This document shows, one piece after another, positions 1-11,448 of a DNA stretch of 64,000 nucleotides (positions are counted from its first letter, which is position 1; every line of letters begins with the position of its first letter). The stretch lies in the NCBI RefSeq assembly GCF_000471905.2, contig NW_006500355.1, positions 1,001,713 through 1,065,712 on the forward strand, in the 5' to 3' direction. The notes under the pieces are model-generated. The model had not been told where the DNA came from. It searched no databases and saw only the letters and a program-made list of their open reading frames with translations. A program made the translations under genes and the position numbers. The stretch comes from Amborella trichopoda (lineage: Eukaryota > Streptophyta > Magnoliopsida > Amborellales > Amborellaceae).

Positions 1-14
1 TACTATACTGTGTA

Positions 15-54
<40 letters not shown>

Positions 55-800
55 GTGTGTGTGTGTGTGTGTATAAATTTATATAAATATATATCTTTTT
101 TGGATCAGGATCGGGCCGGGCAGGATTGACCCCGGTATGGCCTGAAAATAATTCTACAAGGACCGACATGCGGACCTTATTTGTGGTCTCGCCAAGCCTG
201 AAAGCCCGTGGGCCAGGCGGCCCATTGGCAGCCCTATGCATTGAGTAGTTTCTGTCTACTCCAATAAGGAGAGCTTATATTAATCATATCCTCCGAAAAT
301 CGAATACAAGAACATTGCATAACTACAACATAGTGACATTTAACTAGGGAAAACATTGAAACCATGAAAACATGAATGCACATGTAGAAAGTCCAACGAC
401 TTGCATTTTTTTTTTTTTTGAACAGCAAAGATCCAACAACATTGTCGGTATAAAGCAAGGACTTAGGACATTATCATATATAAATGAAAAGAAAAAAAAA
501 CAACAAAAAAAAAGATAAGAATTAGGCATAAATTTTGATTATGATATGCATCCACATTTTATATAGAGAGATTTTGGCACTGTCACCCTAATGTCCAGAA
601 CTTACCATTGTTGAAATGGTTTTCAGCAAATTAACAGCCTAACAAGGGCCAAGGATCCATGACTTAAAATACTAAACCAGCTTTTAAACACACATTGAGA
701 CACGTGCGCAATCATCCAGACGAGTATATAACTTAAGACCCAAGAAACATAATTCTCTACAAACAGGGAAAGGAATAATAACATTTCAAAGGAACTTACA
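1..800. repeat. AT/GT microsatellite and repeat remnants in EFR3-like intron 3
   Basis: A TA dinucleotide run (about 17-50) passes directly into a GT run (about 53-72). It is followed at about 100-235 by a GC-richer patch with GGGCCGGGC- and AAGCCCGTGGG-like words, resembling the GGTGGCAA/GGGTCGGG MITE family found elsewhere in the window. On the minus strand this lies inside the third intron of the EFR3-like gene, because the donor is at 799. No further coding exon of that gene was recognised here. Confidence 0.6.
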
Positions 801-1920
801 TTTGCTCCTTTGATGAAGCTAGCAATTTTCTGTAAATGCATAGAACAACTTTTACCGAACCAAAGTGTTCATTTCGCAGTTCCCTATAACATCTTTGCTC
901 AAGGTATTTTGTAATCTGAAACACGCCAGAAAAGAAATCACTTAGTTACCTTCACAAATATAAAGACAAAGAATCAAATGAATATCAAACAAAACATTTA
1001 AGAGCCATTCATAAAGAAAATGCTTACTGCATGCAGCAATATGACATGCGCCAAATATATACAAACTATGATGACCGCAGTATCCTAAACTATTTCCCCT
1101 GGGACTAACACAAACCCTCCTCCATTAGTCTGATTTAACTCATGAAATGATGTATGATTCAATAGGTACCATAAAGACCTCCAGCACCATTATGTCAGTT
1201 TTACAGATCAAACAATGTCTTTGCCTCCAATAGTGTGCACCCTATTGTACCATCTAAGCTATCAAAAGTTCAAACACAAAAGCTCAAAGCACCATAAACA
1301 CAAATAAGTTTTGATAACCTTGAAAATTTTTAAAAACAAACAAACCACCAACAGTGCTACAACAACTGATCAACATTATCATCATGAAAGGACTTCCCTT
1401 CAAAGAAGCCAACCTAGTGTTGAACCTCCCCACAACCAGATCATGCTAGACATGACATAAAAAAGCAGAATCATTTCATCGTACCATAGCTACATCTTGC
1501 TCAAGTCAAGTCAAGAAAGTATAGCAATACTATTCAGGCCACATGGATATGAATGCTAGTATATTAATCAATGTATTAAGCTTCAATCATATAGATGGAT
1601 GCTTCCCTTTGCTGACTTTATTGTCTATTGAAGCTATAGAGATAAAAATGAAGGGATGTTGTTTACTACATACTGCACTAATAATATGACATTTTCAAAC
1701 CATTTCACAAACAGCTAACTACTCCAATTCCATGACAGATATGCCCATTATGTTCAAGATAAGTGTAAATCAGTACATCAATAACTCTCCATAAGCTCTC
1801 TTTGGAATTCTGATGGAATCTGGTGCATTAGCGTGTGTATGACTGCCCACTCTCTTCCCATTTCAATTTATTGTCTATGGGTAGACTCTCTTCTTGCCTT
1901 TGCATACATAACTTTTCAAA

Positions 1921-1956
<36 letters not shown>

Positions 1957-2951
1957 ATAGCCTAAAAAATCTTAAGTCAGTAGATGTCTCGCCCAATTAA
2001 AGGTCAATTGATGAAACATACTTCCAACATATTTGTAAATGGTACATGAAAGTGAAGCATGCATATAGCAATAAACAAGTAAATTAGATAAATAAACCTT
2101 TGGGATACGAAGTGGATTTTTTGCAGCATATTCGCACAACTTGCAAATCTTCCTATCATTTGGTTCAGCATCCTGCACCACACAGATAATACACACAAGT
2201 GAATTGACAAAATTGTGATGATGTAAATCATAATGTGAAAGGGTTATAACACAGGTCTATAAGCAGGCATTAAAAATAACCATGAATCAAAATGTATATA
2301 AAATATATGTTTCGAGACCAAATTTGTGTGATCTCCTCAAATTTCTTAAATGTACTAACAAACCCAATAATTTTCCCATTAAATAACCAAACAACCAAAT
2401 TGGGTTCCTGATATGAATTTAAAAACTCATCAGAAAGAGAAACTGAAAGAGCATTGTCATGCATATTAACAGCCAATACCAAATAAAAAAAAAGTGCGCC
2501 TACATCAATGCTATAGGATGATTTGAAAACTAAGACTGTGCAAATGATTAAAACTGAGACTAATATAGAAGGCATATAAGATATAAACCGACTAAGCAGA
2601 CAGAGGTGCACAATTATTACATGCTAAACATAGATATGGATAGATAGATATAGAGAGAGCATCCTCAAAATTGAGACATAAGAGGGGGAGAGAGAAAGTT
2701 GGAGGAAAATAAGCACCAGAAACGGACATGAGAAATAGACAGAGAGAGAGATTGATCATTCTCAAAATTGAGACATGAGGGAAAGGATTGGAGGAAAATG
2801 AGCAAAAAGGATAGACCTGAGATCGAGGGAAAATGTCGGCCAAGAGCTTTTTGTATCGCTTCACTGGTTGGCGAGAGCGAGCTCGCAAAGAAGGGCAGAA
2901 GAAGCAGAGGCTGCCGCAAACCGGCAACACTCGCCTCGACATAACCCCCAT
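800..2951 (-). CDS. EFR3-like plasma-membrane scaffold protein (5' part, three exons)
   Basis: Exons read on the minus strand: 2951-2817 (45 codons from ATG), 2172-2098 (25 codons) and 915-800 (38 codons plus 2 nt). All have GT-AG borders and compatible phases. The start MGVMSRRVLPVCGSLCFFCP, then a basic stretch ending ADIFPRSQ, matches the N-terminus of plant EFR3 proteins (rice SEMI-ROLLED LEAF 2; Arabidopsis EFOP proteins). Exon 2 (DAEPNDRKICKLCEYAAKNP) and exon 3 (ending in LLASSKEQ) continue the same family. EFR3 proteins are ARM/HEAT-repeat scaffolds that anchor the PI4-kinase alpha complex at the plasma membrane. The cluster C12, C16, C19 fits the palmitoylated cysteine motif known in the family (inference). 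About 108 residues are visible; the rest of the gene lies left of base 1. Family identity is very likely, but which paralogue it is cannot be said. Confidence 0.88.
1919..1954. repeat. GA microsatellite
   Basis: A nearly pure GA repeat in intron 2 of the EFR3-like gene, between exons 2 and 3. Confidence 0.9.
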
Positions 2952-3930
2952 TTTTTATTTCTCTGTCCCCAATAGTTATTGTTCCTTTAAAACTCTGCGG
3001 GGAATTTAGTTTTCCTTGATACCTTTTAAATTTTCGACAAAAACCAAGGAATTCACCTTCTGCTTGAGTCTGATGAATGTATCATTTGGGACCAGCCTGA
3101 ATTCAAAAATGAATAAATAGACAAACAAAACAATTTGTAAATTTAGCATTGAATACGAATTCATCAGCGAAGTCTAGGATTTTTCATTTTTTTCTTCAGT
3201 CTGAGAGTTTAGGAGACCAGACAAGACCAAATCAATGAATGAATTAAATTTAATGCAATGTTAGATAGGAATTCCGCGGTTTCAGATAAAAATTGGGAAG
3301 ACATGAAGCATAAGTGTTACAGTGGATTTTAGGTTTCTAAACAAAACTGAGAGATTGTAGAATTAGAGGACAAACCTGCAGAGAAAAAAAATTGTTAAAA
3401 AAAAAAGCATTCAATTATGTAATATCGTCATAAACATGAAAATGAAAAAACAAAAAAAAAATATGTAAAAACAAATTATCACATTATAGAGTGCATAGTG
3501 CAGAGTTGAATAATTCAAGAGAATCCTCTCCAAAAAACTGAACAATTCAGGAAAACTAGTGAACAATCGCTATCAACAGGGTTTTTGAAAACGAAAGACA
3601 AATAATCGTCAATAATTTCTCGGGTTTCTCAAAACCTCAGAACATAAAGCTGCACGCACTATAACTGTAAAATTCGATAAAAACCCATAAAATTGCAGAT
3701 AAATATTTGCATTAAAAATTGAGATGAAATTCTAGATTGAATTGAGAAATTTGGAATAAATCCACAATAAAAAGCGAAATTCATGAACAAGACATAATTT
3801 AAAAAAAATAAAAAAATCAAATGACATAGGTCATTTTTTTTATTATTATTACCTTCTAATTGAAGCCTCCAGAAGAGGCGCAGAGGCTGCGAATCCCAAT
3901 GGCCTTCTCAGGCTTGCAAAAGGTGTAAAT
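2952..3930 (-). other. Probable 5' leader exons and introns of the EFR3-like gene
   Basis: No ORF of note. On the minus strand three splice-like signals are visible: a donor AGAAG|GTAATA with the exon ending at 3853, preceded by a GC-richer stretch to about 3920 that could be the first leader exon; a pyrimidine-rich acceptor CTCTGCAG with the exon starting at 3375; and a 40-bp candidate exon 3096-3057 flanked by CAG and GTGAAT. These are suggestions only, since transcript data would be needed to pick the real leader. The rest is AT-rich. Confidence 0.35.
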
Positions 3931-4197
3931 AAGGCATTAAATTATAAACAAATAAAATTAAAATTTTGACCAATGAGAATACCCCTGATAGTTTAACTAA
4001 TTTCGATAGAGCACTTTAGGAATCGGAAATCTCCCATGGGTGTAAAATCAAGTTTCAATGGAACTTGAAGCTCAAAAAAACAACCTACAGATTTTACAAA
4101 TTGGTAAACACTTAGTTTTAGAGCGAAGTGAATCGTCTATATAATATGACATAATGTACATTGTTTTTAAAGCTTGGAATCTTAGATTCTTTTAGGA

Positions 4198-5340
4198 AAA
4201 AGTTTATATAGAGCCTAGGCTCTAAATAATCAAGTTAAAGCTTATCTTAAAAAATTTATTAAAAGAGGTTATATTGATGCTTAAATACCCTTAAATTGAT
4301 CACCTCGATATCAAGATACATGGCCTCGGGAAAAAATTGGATTTTAAGTTTTGAAAGTAGTGTATCTTATAACCCATTTTTTCGACCCTGAATTTTTAAA
4401 TAATTCAAGTTTTCATAGATCTACTCCATCTACACTATTTTTTAGGGAAAAATACAAAAAAAAACTCCAATATACACTACCTACACAACTTATCCCAACC
4501 AATCCTTTGCTCTCACTTTTTTCCCCACAACAACCTTTCTTCGCAAAAAATTCCCTCAACCCCAAAGGAATAAGAAAAAAAAGACTAAACTACCATTTTT
4601 TTACACGCCACACAGTGTGTTTAGTGCCCCAGCAATATATGAATGCGGTACGGCGATACACATCCTAGAGACGTTTCGTTCCGACAGTCTATAAAGACAC
4701 TTCGGCAATAGGGCTTCTGGAACCACATCTCTCCGGTAATGTAATAGCACGATCCGGCATTATATTCAATGCTTCAGTAGTAGATGAATGCACTCCTACA
4801 GTATACCTTCTGGAGACATTTCGCTCTGGCAGTCTATTAAGGCACTCCGACAATAGAGGCTCTAGAGCCACAGCGCTCCGGCAGTGCATATGGAGATCTA
4901 GCATTCCTTACAAAGTGCTCCGGTGCTCTATACATACGCGCTCTAACAGTATGTTATGGACAGTTTGCTCCGGCAGTTATATACTGCGCTCCGGCGATGT
5001 ATTACTTGGGCCTGATAGTAAGCGCCAATTGATTTTTTTTATACATAAAGGGTATTTCCGTCCAAAAAGTAACAACTTTTTACCTTTGGGGGCTTTTACG
5101 AAGGAAGGTTGTTGTAGGGGAAAAAGTGAGACAAAGGGTTGGATGGGGGTAAATTGCGTAGATAGTGTATATTGAGGGGTTTTTTTGTAATTTTTCCTAT
5201 TTTTTGAGCTCTAAATTTTATAATTAAAGATGAAAATATAATTTAGGGCTAGTCAAAGATTTCCAGTTTCCCGATACTATTTGAAGGTGGGCTCTAATTT
5301 GATTGTTTAGAGCCTCGGCTCTATACAAACAACATTGTTT
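4198..5340. mobile_element. MITE 'A', interrupted by a Mutator-like insert
   Basis: The left part (4198-4444) and right part (5198-5340) together match the intact A copies at 7872-8268 and 23079-23495. The terminal inverted repeats read GTTTATATAGAGCCTAGGCT on the left; the complement of the right end begins GTTTGTATAGAGCCGAGGCT. Both are followed by CTAAA and CAATCAA-type words. It is non-coding. Confidence 0.7.
4445..5197. mobile_element. Mutator-like non-autonomous element with 9-bp target duplication
   Basis: Termini are inverted: the left begins GGGAAAAATACAAAAAAAAA and the complement of the right begins GGAAAAATTACAAAAAAAC. Both continue through an AATATACACTA word to CTAC. It is flanked by TATTTTTTA (4436-4444) and TATTTTTTG (5198-5206), an 8/9 match, the 9-bp size expected of Mutator-like elements. 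Both flanks belong to the A-type MITE it interrupts. The interior (about 4620-5010) holds degenerate short tandem units of the kind GCGCTCCGGCAGT. No transposase ORF is present, and the small ORFs inside look spurious. Confidence 0.7.
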
Positions 5341-5412
5341 TTTTTTTTTAACAATCATAATAGTCAAGACCAAAATGATCAATTTAAAGGTTTTCCAACT
5401 CCATAACTATAG

Positions 5413-5721
5413 GGGTGGCAATAGGTCGGGTCCGGACCGCCCGAATCTAGACCTGGATGTGGCCCCAAAAAAATGATAAGGTACCTAGACCTTGACCGGA
5501 AAATATAATGTGGGACGCAAAAAGTATTTCATATATTGGGACCTGAAAAAAAATTACCGAACCCAAACCCGATCAGACCTAAACCCGAATTATGTTTGGA
5601 TCTAAGATTTGGACCTCGATCCGACCTGCTAGGTCTAATTTTTTCACCCATACCCAGATTCGGATCGAGTCTGCCCCTCGATCCTGGGTCGGATCCGAGT
5701 CCATTGCCACTCTTACATAAC
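5413..5721. mobile_element. MITE 'E' (GGTGGCAA termini) copy 1
   Basis: Starts AGGGGTGGCAATAGGTCGGG and ends in the complementary TCCATTGCCACTCTTA. The interior is rich in GGATCC/CCGAACCC-like words. A short direct repeat CATAACT flanks it (left CCATAACTAT, right CATAACTTC). It is inserted in the D-type MITE. No protein is encoded. Confidence 0.7.
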
Positions 5722-5795
5722 TTCAATGTTCGAGGAGTTTTGAAACAAGGCTTTAATATGCTACAGCCCTAACAAAATATTTTCCTTTATTTTCC

Positions 5796-6284
5796 TTTTT
5801 TATGTCCGTACATCATGATGTTTCTCTCTAGGTAATCTCTAGCCTGGTCTTAATTCTCTCTCTTGAGTGTGACCTTTGCTTTTTCTTAGATGGCATTCCT
5901 TTCCTTCACTGCATGGGGCTGGCAATGGGCTGGCCTGACTTGAGCCCAACTTGGTCCTAATTCGGCTGGTCTGAGCCAACCCAAGCTCTCTGTCTCTCTC
6001 TAAACATGAAGGGTATAGATCTCTCTCTCTCTCTAAACATGAAGGGTATGGATCTCTCTCTAATTGCTCATGGGAACCTTAGATCTAAACATGAGGTGGG
6101 ACAAATGCCATCTAGATTGCAAACTTTCCATCCAACTTAAAGAATGCTTTTTGGGCAGCTCAATTTTTGTCCTTTGTTTTTCCCAATCCACGTTATGTCA
6201 TTTGTCATAAATTAATTCCAATGGAACTTATTAATGGGCAATAAGTGTTTGGTGAGTAGCTCACTATTGCATCCACCTGATTTT
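5796..6284. repeat. Unassigned intergenic DNA with a 46-bp tandem duplication
   Basis: CT-rich, with the unit CTCTCTAAACATGAAGGGTA present twice in tandem at about 5996-6065. A further GGCTGGCAATGGGC patch near 5927 may be a fragment of the E-type MITE. No gene is seen. Confidence 0.5.
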
Positions 6285-6482
6285 AGCGGTGGCAACGGGT
6301 CGGGTTGGTCCCCGACGAATCTAGACTCAATCGAACCCGATCTAAAAATTAAAATATCTATGGACCTTAAAAACCTGAATAGTATTCGAATACAAGATTT
6401 GGACTCGACATGACCCAGGTCCATTTTTTGGACCAGATCACGTCTACTTTCGGGTAACGAGTCCGGTCCATTGCCACCCTAA
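6285..6482. mobile_element. MITE 'E' copy 2
   Basis: Left end AGCGGTGGCAACGGGTCGGG; right end GTCCATTGCCACCCT. It is flanked by the direct repeat ACCTGATTTT (left 6277-6286 area, right just after 6482). About 198 bp, non-coding. Confidence 0.75.
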
Positions 6483-7620
6483 CCTGATTTTGGAACTCCC
6501 TATCTATGTGTCTCACATCCATGATTTTGGAACTTCTTTAACATTTCAAATCAAATGGAATAAACAGAATGAATGGTCCAAAAAAAATACCACTTTTAAT
6601 GCTCAAATTTTAGTTTTTGATAATTCATGATTGTGATGATCCAGATGATAGACCTGCTTAGACTTTTTACTAAGAGGCGGATCACTGTAACACGTGTGTC
6701 CTCGGGCTTACCTAAATCCCATCCTTTAATTGGTGGTTTGTCATTTGTCGTAAATTAATATTAAAGAACTACAAATTTAATAGGCCACCATGATTCAAGT
6801 GCAATTGATTCAGCCATAGCTGAATTATTCATCCATTACACATGCTTTAAACTAATTACCGTGGATTTGAGCAAACCATTTGTTACAATTGTAGCTAAGT
6901 ATTTAAAGAATAAAATGCAAAAAAATGTATTTGGTGAGTCGGAAGACTCGTGTGTCCACCGTGGATGTCATGGATTTGTGTCCTGAAACATATCTCAAAT
7001 CAAGATGACTCCATTTCCACCTGAAATGCTGAATTTGGAGTTCAAAAAGCAATGCACATTCAATGATTTTAAATAATCGAAATTAATGGTCCATAAAAAG
7101 TATAAGATAGGCCATTTTAGAGGCACAAATATCCATTTTTCATATTCATGATCATCACAACGACGTAAATAGCTGATCGGAAGTTTTAAAATTTCTTCAC
7201 CTGGAATCCTATTTCAACTTAGATTTTGAAAAGGCATACTATAACATGTGCAACACTGGACGCATCTAAACCCCTCTCATAAAATAAAGATAGAACTTGA
7301 CATGAGTCAGATTGAAAACACAACCACGACAAGATACTTTGTTAGTTTACTGCCAAAGGCCCAAAATCTAAAAATTTCAATAGGGCACCAAGGATAAAAT
7401 AAGCAAGGATGCATTGGCCAGGTTTTAGCAGACTCAGTTTCTTGTTGTACTCCACATTTAATAATTTGTTACTCATTCCCTACACTAATATACTTAATAA
7501 GTGATCTCTCTCTCTTTCTCTGGTTGCAAGAGATTATCAGTTCCTTGTTTTACTCCACATTTAATTTTATTTATTTGTCATTGATGTTTCAAGATGGTAG
7601 AGCTCAATCCCTACAATAGA
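6483..7620. other. Intergenic, nothing recognised
   Basis: AT-rich sequence with short CT runs near 7508-7520. No credible ORF, RNA gene or complete element was identified. Confidence 0.5.
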
Positions 7621-8445
7621 TATACTTAATGGATGATAATTTTTGGATTGGGTCTGATTCCGCTTTTGGATTTGGATCCGAAAAGTATAAATCGGATTTG
7701 GATCCAGATCCAGATCTGATTGGATCCATAATATTTGGATTTGGATCCAGTTCCAAATCAATTCCAATTTTGTGTATTATAAAGTTTAAATATAATTTTA
7801 AAAAGCAAACTAATTATATATATTAAAGATTAATAAATATATAAATTATAACATATATGTATATATATGATGGAAAAAGTTTATATAAGTGCGAAGCTAT
7901 AAACAATCAAATTAGGGCGCACATAAAAAAATTCACCAGAAGAAGTTGTTTTGATGCCCGAATATTCTCAAATTGATCATATCGATCTCGAGATGCATGA
8001 ACATGAGAAAAAAAATGATATCAAGTTTTAGAAATAGTGCATCTTGTATTGCATTTATGGACCGCCAAATTTCAAGATTTTCAAGTTTTCATAGATCTGC
8101 TCTATCTACACTATTTTTTAAGCTTTAATTTTTATAATTAGAGATGAAAAGATATTTTATGGCTATCACAAAGATTTCCAGTATTGAAGCCACATTTCTT
8201 GGCACTATTTGAAAGTGCACTTTACTTTGATTGTTTAGATCATTGGCTTTATGCAAACCGCAGCACCCATATTTAATAATATATTATTTAAAAAACTGAG
8301 TCCGATCCGGATCGGATACACCTTTACCCGGATCCAACCTAAATTACTATTTTGATCTAGAGTTTGGATTAGATCCAACACTTGAATCCATACCTAGATC
8401 TAGATAGGATCCGAATTTTAGGTTTTCGGATCCGGACCGAGTAAT
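7621..8445. mobile_element. E-like MITE with nested A-type MITE
   Basis: GGATTTGGATCC-rich flanks at 7640-7760 and 8290-8445 resemble the interiors of E elements. Between them, 7872-8268 is an intact A-type MITE. It starts GGAAAAAGTTTATATAAG, and the complement of its right end reads GTTTGCATAAAGCCAATGAT, continuing CTAAACAATCAAA. The A copy gives the best full-length template for that family (about 397 bp). No coding capacity. Confidence 0.6.
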
Positions 8446-9539
8446 TCTTAGCCTACTTAAAAGTAATATAAATCCCTCTCTCTCTCTCTCGTATCAATTT
8501 TCTTACCAAAAAGGTCTCCGTTAGTTTTGCAATGAATGGGGGCACAGTTTCACCCTTTACAAGACCAGGGAACACTTTACCCATGACAAACAATAATGAA
8601 TGATAATAATGGGGAACATGGTGCATGCTCAATGGGCAATGTTTATTTGTTTAATCTTATTTTATGAATTGCTTTATTAAAGGGGAAGAGTCCATTGTCT
8701 TTGGTAAAAACTAGTTTTCAATCATCTTCTATTATCAAATGTGAACTCTAACGCTTGGGTTTTGTCATTGACCACGTTCAAAGTCTGAAATAAATGATTT
8801 TAAATTTTTTTTAAAAAAATGACAAAGTCTGAAATAAATAATTTTAATTTTTTTTTTAAAAAATGACAATGTTGCCAACTGCTCGATGGTATATCACGCT
8901 AGAAATGACGGTTCTGCATTTTTCTATAAGTAAATAGTATTGCAATAGAGCCTACACGACATGTTATTGTAGGAGCAGAATGTGCACTAAATTTATCGGG
9001 CAAATGACATACTTGGAGTATTTTCTTGACTCGAAACTCTTCGATGTACTTTATAATCAATGAAAGCGTATTTTTAATTTGAAATTTTTAAATACTAAGG
9101 TATGATCACCTAAAATTGAACGATCTCTTCTCAATATTAGATATTGATTTTTATGGCACGATGAGTGCAAATAAAAGTTTTTTTTTTATATATTTTAAAT
9201 GCTGGTCTCTAGGACAGGAAAATCACATCCTTAAATTGTGAAACTTCATAAATACTCTTAAATGGGGTTTTACCAAGGGAGTGGATGCATTATATGATCC
9301 AACGGGAGCACAGAATCTCATGGCACCATATTTCACAGTATATGTTAATTTTTCTCTAGTGTTATGACATAATATTTGATGATTAAAAGCATTACCCAAA
9401 TAGGTACTCCCCAGTAAACAAAGTGTGGGTATTGTCTAGTTGATTGATCTTCACTAAAAATGAAAGAAAAAATATGATAATTCTATTGGTTGCTTTTATC
9501 ACACTTTTTATCTTATCTAGATTCACATGTGAAAGTGAG
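8446..9539. other. Intergenic DNA with a 48-bp tandem duplication
   Basis: Two adjacent copies of a unit containing AAGTCTGAAATAAAT and a T/A homopolymer tract lie at about 8778-8871. Elsewhere AT-rich, and no gene is seen. Confidence 0.5.
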
Positions 9540-9946
9540 AAAAGGAGCCTGGTTGAGAGCTTAGTTCACATTCACATTTAAGGTAAAGTTTATCTCTCTC
9601 CCTCTCTCTCCCTTGTTGAGGACCTAATTCACATTCACATTTAAGGTCAAATCTCTCTCATACACATTTAAGGCCAAGCCTCTCTCTTAACCTTTTCGAG
9701 GGCCAATTCACATTCATATTCAAGGTAAAGTCAATTCACATTCACATTTAAGGTAAAGTCTCTCTCTTTTCTAGGAGCCTTGTTGAAGGCCTAATTCACA
9801 TTCACATTCAAGGTAAAGTCAATTCAAATTCACATTCACATTTAAGATAAAGTCTCTCTCTTTTCTAGGAGCCTCGTTGAAGGTCTAATTCACATTCACA
9901 TTCAAGGTAAAGTCTCTCTTCTAGGATCCTGGTTGAGGGCCTAATT
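9540..9946. repeat. Degenerate tandem array (TTCACATTCACATTTAAGG units)
   Basis: About eight imperfect repeats built from CTAATTCACATTCACATT, AAGGTAAAGTC, a CTCTCT run and CTAGGAGCCTCGTTGA. The same array resumes at 11234-11275 after the miniature LTR element, so the element landed inside it. Confidence 0.75.
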
Positions 9947-11233
9947 TGTTAAACTTATTAAAATGTATTTTTTATAAATCATAAGAGTTTTTATTTAATT
10001 TCATTTGGAGTGATGTAGTGAGGTTGTATTTGTAATTTTGTATAATAAGAAATTATGAAAGTACTAGGAGCTTAGTAGTTATTGTTGTAAGTTAGCAATT
10101 ATTACTATAAGTGGGTAGTTATTGTAGTAAGTATGGTTGCAAGAGTCTCTATTTAAAGAGAGGCGTGGTTGGAAAATTGGGTCACATGTACTAAGGTTAA
10201 TATTGGGCGTCAAGATTGTAATGCCTTTGTGTACCCCATTTTTCATATTTGAATGAATGCAATTTTTTCTTCCATCTTATCTTGGTTGTTCTTCTTCTTT
10301 CTTTTTGGTTGTGAGTTTTGGGTTAGTATGACATTGTTACATTAATTAAGAAGTGGATTATTCCGGTATTATAACATTTGTCTTTCTCTACATGGTATCA
10401 GAGCCACAAGGGTGGTGATGTTGTCTCGACTCCCTTGGTGAAGAAGATCAATGATTGGTTTTTGAAGATGGATTCAAGTGAAAGGTCTAATGGTTTTAAT
10501 GTTGAGTTGGAAACTCAACTTAGTTCGTCTTTCTATTTCCCAATTATTTTAAAAAATTTAGAATCTTTGTTTGGAGATCTCCCATTAACAGGGAATAACC
10601 TATTTGGATGCACGTGACTTAGTTAAAGAGGGAGTATATTATCTATATTACTTCTATATGATGGTAGGTTATGTAGGCATCATTGGTAAATTTTGAGAAT
10701 CTCTTTGGTGTCCTGTTAAATTGCCAGATTTCCAATTTCGAGAAATGGTGGAGATGTTCGAGAATGCATGATCTCCTTTCCAGAAAATCACTTTAAGGGG
10801 GAATGTTAAATTATTAAAGTATATTTTCTAAAAATCATAATAGTTTTTATTTAATTTTATTTGTAGTGATGTAATGATGTTGTATTTTGTAATTTTGTGT
10901 AATAAAAAAGTATGAAACTACAAAGAGGTTAATAGTTATTATTGTAAGTTAGTAGTTATTGTTGTAAGTTGGTAGTTAATATAGTCAGTATGGTTGTAAG
11001 AGCCTCTATTTAAAGAGATGTGTGTGGTGGGAAAATTGGGTCACATGTATTAAGGTTAATATTGGGTGTCAAGATTGTAATGCCTCTGAGTACCTCGTTT
11101 TTTGTCTTTTTTCCATCTCATCTTGGTTGTTCTTCTTCTTTCTACTTAGTTGCGAGTCCTAGGCTAGTGTAACATTGTTACACTAATTGAGAAGCAGATT
11201 GTTCTGGTATTATGGCATCCGTCTTTCTCTACA
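9947..11233 (+). mobile_element. Miniature Ty1/copia-type LTR retrotransposon (non-autonomous, TRIM/deletion type)
   Basis: 5' LTR 9947-10392 (446 bp) and 3' LTR 10804-11233 (430 bp). Both begin TGTTAAA, end CTCTACA, and are clearly the same sequence. Directly after the 5' LTR is TGGTATCAGAGC (10393-10404), the classic primer site matching initiator tRNA-Met. A purine tract AAGGGGGAA precedes the 3' LTR. The 5-bp flanks are identical: TAATT at 9942-9946 and 11234-11238. Only about 400 bp of interior remains, with a short gag-start-like reading frame. No protease, integrase or RT is encoded, so it would need proteins from another element. LTRs differ at a moderate number of sites, so it is not very recent. 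Confidence 0.9.
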
Positions 11234-11448
11234 TAATTCACATTCATATTTAAGATAAAGTTTTTATCTCTTTCTTATATTAATTCGATAAAATATTGTG
11301 TGAGTTGGGGATCAACAAAAGGAAGTGCATCGTAATGAACTATTCACCTCGGTACATGGTCACAAATCACTCTAACTGTTAGATGTGAATTATGATAAAT
11401 CGAAGTGTGTTACAACATCCGAGAATTTTTATTTTGAATTTTGAGTAT
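11234..11448. other. Array remnant and unassigned DNA
   Basis: 11234-11275 continues the TTCACATT array interrupted by the LTR element. The rest is AT-rich with no recognised feature. Confidence 0.5.

Larger units (their letters stand above)
3935..5795. mobile_element. MITE 'D' copy split by nested insertions
   Basis: Three pieces, 3935-4197, about 5342-5412 and about 5722-5795, line up in order with two other copies of the same repeat (13083-13467 and 24452-24826). They share words such as GAACACTTACTTTTAGAGTG, AATATACATT and AAAGGTTTTCCAA. The gaps hold an A-type MITE (4198-5340, itself interrupted) and a GGTGGCAA-type MITE (5413-5721). The left end is degraded. D copies carry weak terminal inverted repeats around TTCTATAAGG and encode no protein. 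Family names A-E are local labels. Confidence 0.6.

Noticed and set aside
3057..3096. 40-bp minus-strand candidate exon reading LVPNDTFIRLKQK in one frame
   Set aside because: Good splice-like borders, but too short to assign to a family. Kept only as a possible leader exon of the EFR3-like gene.
4351..5175. ORFs of 105 and 86 codons
   Set aside because: They lie across the A-type MITE and the Mutator-like insert, have no protein-like composition, and end at element borders.
9540..9946. CRISPR-like array
   Set aside because: Units are imperfect, variable in length and have no unique spacers. It is a plant nuclear minisatellite.
10378..10617. 79-codon ORF as a gene
   Set aside because: It begins in the LTR and reads through the primer binding site. 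It is at most a leftover gag start of the miniature LTR element.
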